This document shows, in pieces, positions 1 to 8,930 of a stretch of DNA of 34,210 nt. Location: positions 1 to 34,210 of the forward strand of contig JAUYLJ010000011.1 in NCBI GenBank assembly GCA_030699685.1, read 5' to 3'. This DNA comes from a bacterium. GTDB taxonomy: Bacteria > Patescibacteriota > Patescibacteriia > JAHIZJ01. Below the pieces are notes generated by a model. It did no database searches. It saw only the letters and a program-made list of their open reading frames with translations, and was not told the DNA's origin. The position numbers and the translations under genes are program-made. Numbering within the stretch: the first letter of the stretch is position 1; the number at the start of each line of letters is the position of its first letter.

Positions 1-123
1 CAGCTCAACCTTGGCCTTGATAATCGGATCGAAATATTTTTCCAATCGACTGATCTTCTCCTCAGCATAACGCTTCAAAGATGGAGTAAGGTCGAAATTC
101 TTCCCTGTGATGATAAATTTCAT
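1..123 (-). CDS. hpf: Ribosome hibernation promoting factor / RaiA family, N-terminal part (gene runs off the window edge)
   Basis: Reverse-strand translation from ATG at 123: MKFIITGKNFDLTPSLKRYAEEKISRLEKYFDPIIKAKVEL, typical HPF/RaiA N-terminus; -10-like TATACT at 160-155 on the minus strand. Confidence 0.85.
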   Translation of the reverse strand, partial: MKFIITGKNFDLTPSLKRYAEEKISRLEKYFDPIIKAKVEL

Positions 124-333
124 TTTTGCGAATGGCTAATATTTTTACACTTTGAGTATACTACGTATCCGCCTCGAATCACAGCGCATTTAAATTTTTT
201 TTACCAAATAATTCAGAACGATGGTTCTGGGAACCATGACTATGTTATTACACCTAATTATCCCTCTACTTTCTCAAACTTCCCATCCTTGGACATCGAA
301 CCCCAGTTTCATCGTGATGAGAATATTTCAGAT

Positions 334-768
334 TCATTTTACCGCCTTCTTGGGAACTGGATGAGTAATGTTTGGCGGACGAGAATAGACTGGACGTAAC
401 GCCGTATAACTTTGTTTTGAATTTTCGGTCGCGTCTCGAAAAATTTTCTTAAGACTTTTCTTCTGTCCCACCGTCACACCGTATAACGGGATTTGCAATG
501 CCCGACTAAGCATATTCCCGATAGTCACCCCGATACGCACCGCTGTAAAGGGCCCGGGACCGACAACTACTATCAAGCTTGAAAGAATTGAGACTCTGGT
601 GTTCTTTGAAAGTAAAAATTTTTTTAGCTCCCGCAATACCACGTCTCTTTTTCCGGGTGGAGTGATGAAAGAGTATTCAAAGATATGCCCCTTCTTTGCT
701 AAAACAAATTGGGCTTGCTCCGGCTGAGAGGTATCTATGAGCAGTATTTTGTCAGCGTTTCTTTTCAT
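334..768 (-). CDS. tsaB: TsaB-like tRNA threonylcarbamoyladenosine biosynthesis protein (short form)
   Basis: ILLIDTS N-terminus and VVGPGPFTAVRIGVTIGNMLSRALQIPLYGV match the TsaB GPGSFTGLRIG motif; only 144 aa. Confidence 0.75.
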   Translation of the reverse strand: MKRNADKILLIDTSQPEQAQFVLAKKGHIFEYSFITPPGKRDVVLRELKKFLLSKNTRVSILSSLIVVVGPGPFTAVRIGVTIGNMLSRALQIPLYGVTVGQKKSLKKIFRDATENSKQSYTALRPVYSRPPNITHPVPKKAVK

Positions 769-1354
769 TCTCCGTTTTTTTCTGTTTTTTGGGCTTTGTC
801 AGTTTGTCGATCACAACTACTTTTTTGTCGTTTTCCATGATGTCAAAAATAAACCGGTCAGTCAGTTGATTGCGGAACTCAAACTCTCTCACGCTCATAA
901 CAGTATAATTGATGTCGTATTCGAAAAACTCCTGGAATTTTTTGAGAAGACGATGAAGCTTGCTTCGGTTCACATTTCCAATGATGAGCATATCAGTCGG
1001 TAGATCCTTCACGCCTAAAAACTGTCCGGTCAATACGAGATACTTGATCTGCCCGATACTGGCGATGGTTTTGGCCAAGTCCCGCTCATAGAGAAGCTGC
1101 GCTTTCAGCATCAATGTCCTCAGTTCGCTAAAAAGCGGGAAGTCAAGGCGCAGGCGGTAATATTTTTTTCTTTCGCGCTGAAGTTGCGCGACGATACCCG
1201 CTTCTTCCAGATTTTTTAATTCTTGCCGAACGCTGTTGATACGCTGGTCAATCCTGCGAGTGAGCTCTCTCACGAAATATTCCCTCTCCGGATTGGCAAA
1301 AAACAAGCGTAGAAGCTTCACTCGAGTGGTTGAACCAAATAATTGTTCAAGCAT
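752..1354 (-). CDS. Winged-helix transcriptional regulator with C-terminal nucleotidyltransferase-like domain
   Basis: N-terminal MLEQLFGSTTRVKLLRLFFANPEREYFVRELTRRI...SVRQELKNLEEAGIV wHTH pattern; overlaps the tsaB start by 17 nt. Confidence 0.65.
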   Translation of the reverse strand: MLEQLFGSTTRVKLLRLFFANPEREYFVRELTRRIDQRINSVRQELKNLEEAGIVAQLQRERKKYYRLRLDFPLFSELRTLMLKAQLLYERDLAKTIASIGQIKYLVLTGQFLGVKDLPTDMLIIGNVNRSKLHRLLKKFQEFFEYDINYTVMSVREFEFRNQLTDRFIFDIMENDKKVVVIDKLTKPKKQKKTENEKKR

Positions 1355-1506
1355 TGATTATGAAAGTGAAAAATCAGCCAGCATGTCCAGTATACGCAGG
1401 TGAATTGAGGGTGTAAAGGTGAGCATTGTTTCGGGCTTGATTTCATGGGCAAAATAGTGTATATATGTAAGGTGTTAACAGACCTTGAGAAATCGTATAT
1501 TCTCCA

Positions 1507-3795
1507 ATGCCAGCCACGAAAATAGAGCTATCACCTCTTCTGCTCCACAACCCCCAAACGGGGAGAGAAGACCTCTCCGTTATGATCGCCAAACCCACTG
1601 CCGCTGAGGAAGCCGCGCTGGGAAGGCTCTTTATGCTTTTCCGGGTTTCGCCCGGGGCCGAGCCCACCCAACGGCTGGTCGCGGCGGCGATTGAAGAAAC
1701 AAAAACCTTCTACTACAGCCAGCTTGAATCCAACGCCGAGTTGGCATTTGAGACGACGTTGAAACATCTGAATGAATTTTTGAGCCGCCAATTCGAAAAC
1801 CAATCAGCTGAATGGCTTAATGATTTCCATGCCATTATCGGCGTGATACGGAACTCGGACTTGTTTTTCAGTCAGGTCGGCGATCTTCAGGCTTTTTACA
1901 TCAATAGGAGGCGGGTGGTTGGTATTTTGGAAAAAACCCAAGCCGAGGGCGCGGAGATCAACCCACTAAAAATATTTTCACAAACGATCAGCGGACAACT
2001 CAGCGCCGATGACGCGCTGGTCTTCGGTACCTCCAGCCTGCTCGACTATCTTTCACTCGACCGGATCAAATCCGTGGTGCTGGAAGCGGGAGTATACCAG
2101 GCCGTTCAAAGTCTTGAACGCCTGCTCTTGCCAAACAGCGCGCAGTCCAGTTTTGCCGCCATTATCATCAAGCTTTCAGCCGTTACCATGCCAGAGTCCG
2201 ATAACCAGGCGGCATATCCGTATCGGCCGACTCCCGCCAATACCCAAGATTCGATGAATCAGCTGGTGGGACGTGAACAGTCCACGAACCAGCTCCTCTC
2301 ACCTTCCACCTGGTCCTACTTCAAGCAACTGGCGGGAAATTTCGGCGCGCGGGGAAAAAAGCTGATAGAGAAGACCGGGGTCAGGCCGAAAACGCAGCAC
2401 CAGCGCCCGAACCAAAACATGTATTATACTCCCGTTCGGGAAACCCAGAGGCCTGCCCGTCAATCACGATACCCCTCACGCTGGACATACATCCTGAGCC
2501 GTCTATTTCGCGGGATTGAGTGGTTTTTTCGACTCGTAAAAAACGCATTTACGGCCATCATTGATTCGATCAGCGGTCGCAAACGAATTAAGCAAAAGCT
2601 CCAGCACTTACCCACCAACGCCACCCAGACAGTGTCAAAGAGGGTGCTTTCTTTTCAGAAACTTACCCGTCAGCGAAAGATCATACTAATCGTGGCCGTG
2701 CTGGTTATTTTCATTTTCGCCCAAAGCATCATCCTAAACAGCCGCAGAAAGGAAGCGGCTGACCGCGCCTCCTCATACGAGAGCGCCATTACTCAGGCCC
2801 AAGCGAAAAGCGAGGAAGCGGAAGCAGCGTTACTGTATGGCGATGAAGATGGCGCTCGTAATTTGCTGAGTGAGGCGACCGCGCTACTCACTACCATCCC
2901 GGAAAAAGAACAAGAGAAGAAATATTCTGCGTCTATCGCCGGCATTGAAAACAGCATCAACGCGCTTTTCACCCGGACAAAACACATTAACGAAATCCAG
3001 GATCCCACAGTACTTGTAAATTTCTCTGACGCGCTTGAGGGATTTACACCGGCCGGTTTCGTGGGTCTTCTCAATAATGAGCTGATCGCGTATTCGGCAG
3101 ACAAGGTGTCAGTAGCCGAACTTGGTTTGGAAGAAAATAATACCGCTGAAATTATCAGGGAGGAATCAGAGGGTACGCCTTCTCTGGCCGCGCCTCTTTC
3201 TGCCAATGACGCGCTAATCGGATTGAGTGACCGTACGCTGGTAGAATACGACGCGGTTTCAAACACCTTCACGCCCCTAACCATCACCTATCAAAACCAA
3301 GACACGGAATTCGCGGCGATCGCAACATACCTCAATAGAGCCTATTTCCTCGACACGAAGAATAATCAAATATTCCGCCACCAAAGGGCGGCTAACGCCT
3401 ATGCTTCCGGCGTCGGTTGGGTAAACGATGAAAACCCCGAACTCACCGATGCCGTGTCCATGGCCATAGACGGCTCAGTTTACGTCCTTCACCGTAATGG
3501 AAACCTCAGTAAATTTTCGAGTGGTGCCCTTGATCAGGAATTTTCCTTGAGTACCATAGACCCGGCGCTCGACTCGGGCACGAAAGTCTTTACCACAACC
3601 GATACCGAGTACATCTACATCCTGGACACGGACGGCCGCCGGCTGCTCGTCTTCTCAAAACAAGGCCGATTGCTTAATCAGTACACTTCGGGCGCCTTTG
3701 ACAACCTGAAAGACTTTGCCATTGACGAGGCAAATAAGAAGGCCTACATCCTCAACAGCTCGACCGTCTATCAGGTCGATCTCCTGGAAAGTTGA
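1507..3795 (+). CDS. Large membrane protein: PP2C-like N-terminal region, TM segment, coiled coil, C-terminal beta-propeller-like domain
   Basis: 762-aa ORF; N-terminal region resembles degenerate PP2C (GDLQAFYINRR, DDALVFGTSSLLDYL); TM at KIILIVAVLVIFIFAQSIIL; repeated blade-like C-terminus (AYFLDTKNNQIFRH, VYVLHRNGNLSKF, IYILDTDGRRLLVFSKQG, AYILNSSTVYQV). Upstream TTGATT-N17-TATATA. Confidence 0.6.
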   Translation: MPATKIELSPLLLHNPQTGREDLSVMIAKPTAAEEAALGRLFMLFRVSPGAEPTQRLVAAAIEETKTFYYSQLESNAELAFETTLKHLNEFLSRQFENQSAEWLNDFHAIIGVIRNSDLFFSQVGDLQAFYINRRRVVGILEKTQAEGAEINPLKIFSQTISGQLSADDALVFGTSSLLDYLSLDRIKSVVLEAGVYQAVQSLERLLLPNSAQSSFAAIIIKLSAVTMPESDNQAAYPYRPTPANTQDSMNQLVGREQSTNQLLSPSTWSYFKQLAGNFGARGKKLIEKTGVRPKTQHQRPNQNMYYTPVRETQRPARQSRYPSRWTYILSRLFRGIEWFFRLVKNAFTAIIDSISGRKRIKQKLQHLPTNATQTVSKRVLSFQKLTRQRKIILIVAVLVIFIFAQSIILNSRRKEAADRASSYESAITQAQAKSEEAEAALLYGDEDGARNLLSEATALLTTIPEKEQEKKYSASIAGIENSINALFTRTKHINEIQDPTVLVNFSDALEGFTPAGFVGLLNNELIAYSADKVSVAELGLEENNTAEIIREESEGTPSLAAPLSANDALIGLSDRTLVEYDAVSNTFTPLTITYQNQDTEFAAIATYLNRAYFLDTKNNQIFRHQRAANAYASGVGWVNDENPELTDAVSMAIDGSVYVLHRNGNLSKFSSGALDQEFSLSTIDPALDSGTKVFTTTDTEYIYILDTDGRRLLVFSKQGRLLNQYTSGAFDNLKDFAIDEANKKAYILNSSTVYQVDLLES

Positions 3796-3808
3796 TAGAG
3801 GCTCCTGC

Positions 3809-4276
3809 ATGCGTTGGAAACTCCCGCCCAAAATCAAAATCTATGAAGCCCTTGGCTGCCTCGCCGATGGGCGGTTGATTATGGTAAAAGGCGAACAAAG
3901 AGTGTACTCGTCAAGCAGAAATAAATATTACACGGTGGTTTTTAACAAAGAAAAAAACGCCATCGCGTCAAACGACAACACTTCCTTCTGGCAAGGATAT
4001 CTTGGCTATCCGGCTATCGCCTATCTCATGTCTATTGGCGAATTACCATATGACGTCACGTTATCAAATACCCTCAGGAAAATACCATGGAAGGACATGA
4101 ACACGCGAAATTCCAATGATTTTTCGAAAACTCAACAGGAAGTCGACATGCTAGTTGCTCAACGGGGAGTAGATCCTAAAGAACTTCACCGCTTCGTTGA
4201 TACGGTGTTCGAGGCCCTCGAAGAAAAACGGCTAACTCGGCTCGGGAAAAAGCAAAGTCCACCCCAGGGGTATTAG
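3809..4276 (+). CDS. Conserved hypothetical protein
   Basis: Internal ATG at 3809 (MRWKLPPKIKIYEALGCLADGRL...) is a better start than the track start at 3716, which lies inside the upstream ORF. Confidence 0.55.
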   Translation: MRWKLPPKIKIYEALGCLADGRLIMVKGEQRVYSSSRNKYYTVVFNKEKNAIASNDNTSFWQGYLGYPAIAYLMSIGELPYDVTLSNTLRKIPWKDMNTRNSNDFSKTQQEVDMLVAQRGVDPKELHRFVDTVFEALEEKRLTRLGKKQSPPQGY

Positions 4277-4391
4277 TGCTTGTACTCCAAGAGGCTGCCC
4301 ATTATCGCTGCAAACATCAACCTCCGCTTGACAACACTGGGCTTTTTTGAAAACATTAATGCGGTGGTCATCCGGAGAAAGGAGTTAGGCC

Positions 4392-4571
4392 ATGGAGTGT
4401 CCACAGTGCGGAATGGAAGAATGTATCTGTGAGGGACCGGTCTTCGTCGAAGAGCCGAATCGACTGTACCCGGCCCATTTCCGTCCTCCAGGAAACGGCG
4501 GTCCCGACCCTGTCGATGAAACTCCGGCGGCGAAAAAGGACAATGATGAGGAGTCCGATAAGCCTGCATGA
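4392..4571 (+). CDS. Small Cys-rich acidic protein, 59 aa (not in the ORF track)
   Basis: Translation MECPQCGMEECICEGPVFVEEPNRLYPAHFRPPGNGGPDPVDETPAAKKDNDEESDKPA*; AAAGGAG RBS just upstream; TTGACA at 4328-4333. Confidence 0.55.
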   Translation: MECPQCGMEECICEGPVFVEEPNRLYPAHFRPPGNGGPDPVDETPAAKKDNDEESDKPA

Positions 4572-4662
4572 TGGGATCGACCGGCGTGCCGAAGGCTGCC
4601 ACTTTGACCGTCTAGCTGTTCACAGCAAGACGGTTTTTCTTCTTGTGGGGTCGAGGATATCA

Positions 4663-4687
4663 AAAACGGACATTGGCTGTCCGTTTT
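4663..4687. terminator. Probably bidirectional rho-independent terminator between the 4392 ORF and rplL
   Basis: AAAACGGACA-TTGGC-TGTCCGTTTT, perfect 10-bp stem with T tracts on both sides. Confidence 0.8.
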
Positions 4688-4708
4688 GATGTCAGATATA
4701 GACGATTT

Positions 4709-5170
4709 TTACTTCAGGGTAACAGTCGCGCCGCCTTCTTCAAGTTTCTTCTTCATCTCCTCAGCTTCGGCCTTCGGTACACTCTCCTTGACCGCAATTG
4801 GAGCGGACTCCACCAGCTTTTTCGCGTCTTGGAGACCGACGCCCGTGATTTCTTTCACCGCCTTGATCGCGCCGATCTTATTTGATCCGGCATTTGTCAG
4901 CTCGACGGTAAATTCCGATTTCTCTTCTTCGGCCGCACCTTCGGCAGCGGGAGCAGCCCCGGCCATCATCATGGGAGCTGCGGCTGAAACTCCGAATTTG
5001 TCTTCGAGTACTTTGACAAGTTCGGAAAGCTCAAGCACGCTGAGTTTCTCAATCTCTCCCACGAGACCTTTGAATTTCTCAGGCACTTCAACTTCTTTTT
5101 TTTCTTCCGTTACAGCCTCAACCGGTTTTTCTTCGGCGGCCGCTTCGTTTTTCTGTGCTTCGTCTGCCAT
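4709..5170 (-). CDS. rplL: 50S ribosomal protein L7/L12 with extended N-terminus
   Basis: [22 protein letters not shown]...hinge...[44 protein letters not shown]. Confidence 0.97.
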   Translation of the reverse strand: MADEAQKNEAAAEEKPVEAVTEEKKEVEVPEKFKGLVGEIEKLSVLELSELVKVLEDKFGVSAAAPMMMAGAAPAAEGAAEEEKSEFTVELTNAGSNKIGAIKAVKEITGVGLQDAKKLVESAPIAVKESVPKAEAEEMKKKLEEGGATVTLK

Positions 5171-5224
5171 TGTTATTACGTTACTAATTACAAATTTCTA
5201 ATCAACTAATCGGCGAATAAACTG

Positions 5225-5752
5225 TTAACCACCCTGTCCTTTCTCACCCACTGCTTTCAGAACTGTTATCAAGCCTCGCAAATTGCCTGAGAGCACGTTG
5301 ACAAAGCCGGTCAGAGGGGCCTTTATCGTGTACACGGTTGTGGCAATCAATTGCTCTTTACTGGGTAAGTCGGCCAGCGCCTTAACTCGTTCGACTTCAA
5401 GATACTGACCCTCCAGCCAACCGCCGATCAAAGCAACGCCCTCTTTACCTTTGGAAAATTCCTGCACCGATTTCGCAGCGCCAACTTCATCATGGCTTGA
5501 TACCACTCCAACGATCCCCCGCACCGGATCCAGATCGAGTCCGGAAAATTTGACGTTTTCAAGCGCCCGGCGCAACAGTGTTTTCTTGGCCACCAGCATG
5601 GAAGAACCCTTTTCGAAGAGATTATTGCGCAGTGTATCAGAGTCAGCCACGCTCACACCCTCAAACGTCGCTACTACCGTTAGCTTGTTGTTTTTCAATC
5701 CACCTTCAAGATTGGCGACAGTGTCTTTTTTCTGATCTTTTGATTTGGCCAT
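5225..5752 (-). CDS. rplJ: 50S ribosomal protein L10
   Basis: Position directly upstream of rplL; translation typical of L10 (KNNKLTVVATFEGVSVADSDTLRNNLFEKGSSMLVAKKTLLRRAL). Confidence 0.95.
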   Translation of the reverse strand: MAKSKDQKKDTVANLEGGLKNNKLTVVATFEGVSVADSDTLRNNLFEKGSSMLVAKKTLLRRALENVKFSGLDLDPVRGIVGVVSSHDEVGAAKSVQEFSKGKEGVALIGGWLEGQYLEVERVKALADLPSKEQLIATTVYTIKAPLTGFVNVLSGNLRGLITVLKAVGEKGQGG

Positions 5753-5768
5753 TTTTCGCTAATGTTAC

Positions 5769-5907
5769 AAAAAAATCTGTCGCGCAGACAGACTGAGGCG
5801 GCTTCGATAAGCCCGTTCAAATAACCTCGGAAGGCAGTTAAGTAATTAACCAGTTTCCCAGTTAACCAATCAACTATTATCCCCTTTGGGACCCTCTGTC
5901 TGCGGCT
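5769..5907 (-). promoter_or_regulatory. rplJ leader: predicted transcription attenuator (terminator plus competing antiterminator)
   Basis: Minus strand: TCTGTC-TGCGC-GACAGA followed by T7 (5792-5769). The upstream arm CGCAGACAGA (5904-5895) is a perfect 10-nt complement of TCTGTCTGCG (5792-5783), which contains the terminator 5' arm. Confidence 0.65.
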
Positions 5908-5913
5908 GTAGGC

Positions 5914-5941
5914 AGTATAGCAAGAGGAAAATGCCTGTCAA
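5914..5941 (-). promoter_or_regulatory. rplJ-rplL promoter
   Basis: Minus strand TTGACA (5941-5936), 16-nt spacer, TATACT (5919-5914). Confidence 0.75.
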
Positions 5942-5945
5942 ATAC

Positions 5946-6650
5946 TTACTTTTTCAAAGATGGATGGATAAAGGATCCTTGGAAAGGCTTTCTGGCCAAA
6001 AATCGTTCAAATTCAATCATCTTCCTCCCATTGATAATTGCCACTCGCAAATTCAGCCGTGACGCCATGCGAGACGCGACCGGGTCAAAAGGAGTATTCA
6101 ACCTCGGTGTCCATTTCTGCGGTATCATCGTCAAGTACTCCCGCCAGGTCACCTCATCGACTGGCACGGCTTTGGGATCGAGCTTCGGATCAGCGGTATA
6201 TACTTTATCAATATTAGTCAGGTTGATGACTTCTGTCGCCCCATAGGTCCGCGCCAATACCACCGCGTCAAAGTCCGTTGACCGCCCCGGCTCCCAACCG
6301 GCACCCACCAGGATCTTTTTTGAAGTTTTGACGAACACGTGCGGGTCGCCAAGAATGCGCGGGTGGGCTTTGTTTCCGAAAAGTATTCGGACTAGTTCAG
6401 CATTTACCTTGGTCGTAGCAATTCCCAGCCAGTCCAGATCCATCGGACGAGGTCGAGCCAGAGTACTGGCGACAGCGTTATAGGTTCGGTTTAACCCGCC
6501 GCCGCCGGTCACGATAATCACGCGGCGGCCAGGCGCGCTTATAAAGCGCTCGATCGACTGCCGGAATCTGGCGAGAAAGCGCCGGTCAATCTTATCCGGC
6601 ACGATGAGCGATCCTCCCAGTGAAACGATAACTGTTCTTGTTTTTGGCAT
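5946..6650 (-). CDS. pyrH: Amino-acid-kinase family protein, archaeal-type UMP kinase-like
   Basis: VIVSLGGSLIVPDKID, IIVTGGGGLNRTY, STDFDAVVLARTYGATEVINLTNIDKVYTADPK. Confidence 0.8.
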   Translation of the reverse strand: MPKTRTVIVSLGGSLIVPDKIDRRFLARFRQSIERFISAPGRRVIIVTGGGGLNRTYNAVASTLARPRPMDLDWLGIATTKVNAELVRILFGNKAHPRILGDPHVFVKTSKKILVGAGWEPGRSTDFDAVVLARTYGATEVINLTNIDKVYTADPKLDPKAVPVDEVTWREYLTMIPQKWTPRLNTPFDPVASRMASRLNLRVAIINGRKMIEFERFLARKPFQGSFIHPSLKK

Positions 6651-7714
6651 TAGTCTAGGTATTGAGCCTTATTACGCTTATGCTCCTCGAATGTTTTACC
6701 GAAGATGGTCTCGCCGCTTGGAGCGCTCAAGTAATAGAAAAATTCATTCGGTTCAGGGTTTACCACCGCTAATATACTCGATAATGATGGATTGCTGATA
6801 GGCCCGGGAGGCAGACCCTGGTGCAGATACGTATTGTACGGGGATTCGGTCTTGGTATCATCGATAGTCGGCTGCAACGAGTCCTTGCCTGTAACATAAT
6901 TGACTGTCGCATCCGACTGCAGGGGGATGCCGGCTTCCATCCGCCGGAGAAAGAGATCGGCCACCATGCGACGGTCGCGATCAGTCTGTACTTCTCTTTC
7001 CACGATCGACGCGAGAGTGATGGTCTCGTACACGCTGAGCCCGCTGTCCGCTATTTGAGCTCGCGCCTCTTCAGTCAGCTTCTGATCAAAATTACTCAGC
7101 ATTTTTTGGATGATCTGGGCGGGAGTAGCGTCTTTGAACACTCGATACGTGTCAGGAAAAAGATATCCCTCAAGACCCTGGTCAGCCGGCTTATCGATCA
7201 AGAATTCATACGTATCGCCTGGAATAATTTCCCGGGAATCCGTTACTTCAGTCTGCTCGATAAAAGCGCTTCGCAATTCATCCGCTTCGGCATCCAGACT
7301 CTCTGTAAACGTCTCTCCGTACAGCTCGGCAATTTGAGCGACAGTCCAGCCCTCCAGCACCCGGAAGGTGACCTCATTGGCGCCGACATCAACGACTCCT
7401 TCGGTGATGATATCAAGCGTCGTCCCCATGGACTGGCCCGTGTTGAGAAGATAATTACCAGCGAGAATTTTAGAGGCCAACCCCTCGATCCAGACATAAT
7501 ATTCAAACGCCGTGGCGCTCTTGATTATTCCCTCACCCTCCAGTCTAGCGGCTATCTCTTTCACTCCCATTCCCTCGCTAATTTCGATGTCCACCTCTCT
7601 GGCGTTGCCGGCGGAATCAGGAGCCTGAAGTAAGGTAGTAAAATACCAAAAGACAATGCCGCCCAGTGCGAGCAACCCGACAATTCCCGCGATGATAGCG
7701 TTGAGAATCTTCAT
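6650..7714 (-). CDS. mltG: Endolytic murein transglycosylase, MltG/YceG family
   Basis: N-terminal TM; EGYLFPDTYRVFKDATPAQIIQKML; ASIVEREVQTDRDRRMVADLFLRRMEAGIPLQSDATVNYVTG; YNTYLHQGLPPGPISNPSL. Confidence 0.95.
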   Translation of the reverse strand: MKILNAIIAGIVGLLALGGIVFWYFTTLLQAPDSAGNAREVDIEISEGMGVKEIAARLEGEGIIKSATAFEYYVWIEGLASKILAGNYLLNTGQSMGTTLDIITEGVVDVGANEVTFRVLEGWTVAQIAELYGETFTESLDAEADELRSAFIEQTEVTDSREIIPGDTYEFLIDKPADQGLEGYLFPDTYRVFKDATPAQIIQKMLSNFDQKLTEEARAQIADSGLSVYETITLASIVEREVQTDRDRRMVADLFLRRMEAGIPLQSDATVNYVTGKDSLQPTIDDTKTESPYNTYLHQGLPPGPISNPSLSSILAVVNPEPNEFFYYLSAPSGETIFGKTFEEHKRNKAQYLD

Positions 7715-7717
7715 ATT

Positions 7718-8794
7718 CTACAAATACTTCGCTTGCCGTCTCTTTTCCAGAAGCTCGACTATTTTTTTCACGTCCTGCGCCTGGTTCCTGTCACAAACCA
7801 GCAGCGCGTCCTTGGTGTCTATCACCACGATATTTTTCACTCCGACAGTAGCAATTAACTTGCCGGCAAGGCTATAAACCAGATTGCCAGATGAACCGAT
7901 GCTGATATGAGGACCTTTGACGACGTTATCGGATTCATCCTGCGATAAGACATCCTTGACCGTTCTCCAATTACCTATGTCCTGCCAGGTGAAACCTGCC
8001 GGCACCACCAGCATATTTTTCAATTTTTCCATGATGCCATAGTCAATTGAGATCTTTTCCATTCGGCTGAACTCCGCGCGGATCACAGCTTCTTCCCTGC
8101 GGCTTCCCATGGCTGACTGGATTTTCATAAGCGAACGATAGGTTTTGGGAAGATGTTTCTGGTACAGCGTCACGAGATGATCAACCTGCCAAAAAAACAT
8201 GGCCGGGTTCCAAAGGTAGTCCCATTGTCGAAGAAATTTCTCTGCCGTCTTCAAATCCGGCTTCTCGACAAAACGCTCGGCACGAAATACCTCATCCTTT
8301 CCATATGCCTTTTCCTGCCTTCCCATCTTGATGTACCCGTAACCAGTCTCGGGATAGGTCGGATTGACTCCGATCAACACAGTTTGCTTGGGGTGTTCCT
8401 GGGTCACGCGAGCGGCTAGTTTGACGAACTTCACGTACCGGCTAGCCGGCGAAATATAGTGATCCGTATTGGCGGTAAATACCACCTCCTTAGGATGACG
8501 CTTATGAATACGGACAGCGGCCAGACCAATGGCGGCAGCGGTATCTCTCCGCATCGGCTCCAGCGAGAAGTCCTTCACCTTGAATTTCGCGACTTGCCTT
8601 TGAATCAATCGATACTGCTCAATGCTTGTGGCTATCGTGATATCCCCCGGGCGGAGAAACTTCAACAAGCGCTTAAGCGTCATTTCAAGCAGGGTTTCCC
8701 GGCCCACGAGTGGCTGGGTTTGTTTAGGGTGTTGTTTGCGGGAAACGGGCCAAAGTCTGGTACCGCTTCCTCCTGAGAGGACGATTGCTTTCAT
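7718..8794 (-). CDS. manC: Mannose-1-phosphate guanylyltransferase (sugar nucleotidyltransferase)
   Basis: MKAIVLSGGSGTRLWPVSRKQHPKQ signature; VEKPDLKTAEKFL; TFTWQDIGNWRTV-like motif. Track start at 8812, likely start at ATG 8794. Confidence 0.9.
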   Translation of the reverse strand: MKAIVLSGGSGTRLWPVSRKQHPKQTQPLVGRETLLEMTLKRLLKFLRPGDITIATSIEQYRLIQRQVAKFKVKDFSLEPMRRDTAAAIGLAAVRIHKRHPKEVVFTANTDHYISPASRYVKFVKLAARVTQEHPKQTVLIGVNPTYPETGYGYIKMGRQEKAYGKDEVFRAERFVEKPDLKTAEKFLRQWDYLWNPAMFFWQVDHLVTLYQKHLPKTYRSLMKIQSAMGSRREEAVIRAEFSRMEKISIDYGIMEKLKNMLVVPAGFTWQDIGNWRTVKDVLSQDESDNVVKGPHISIGSSGNLVYSLAGKLIATVGVKNIVVIDTKDALLVCDRNQAQDVKKIVELLEKRRQAKYL

Positions 8795-8930
8795 ATTGTA
8801 TGAGTGTACCAAAAAATCATCAGCTTGTCTTGTGTGGGACTAGTCGCAAAAAAACTCTTTCGATCCGCGAAGCCACCTGCCTGTCCGGTACGCAAAGAAT
8901 GGAGTTTCGTAACTTGTGTATTCGCTTTTT

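Noticed and set aside
221-237. ATGGTTC-TGG-GAACCAT hairpin as a terminator after tsaB
   Set aside because: Stem is real but short, and no T tract follows immediately on the minus strand; function not supportable.
2793-3287. 164-aa minus-strand ORF
   Set aside because: Antisense to the large plus-strand membrane protein; Ser/Ala-rich shadow frame.
5821-5880. TTAACTGG/AACTGG/TTAACTG short repeats in the rplJ leader as a tandem-repeat element
   Set aside because: Copies are short and imperfect; they may only be part of leader RNA folding.
6821-7633. 270-aa plus-strand ORF
   Set aside because: Antisense to mltG, which has clear family motifs.
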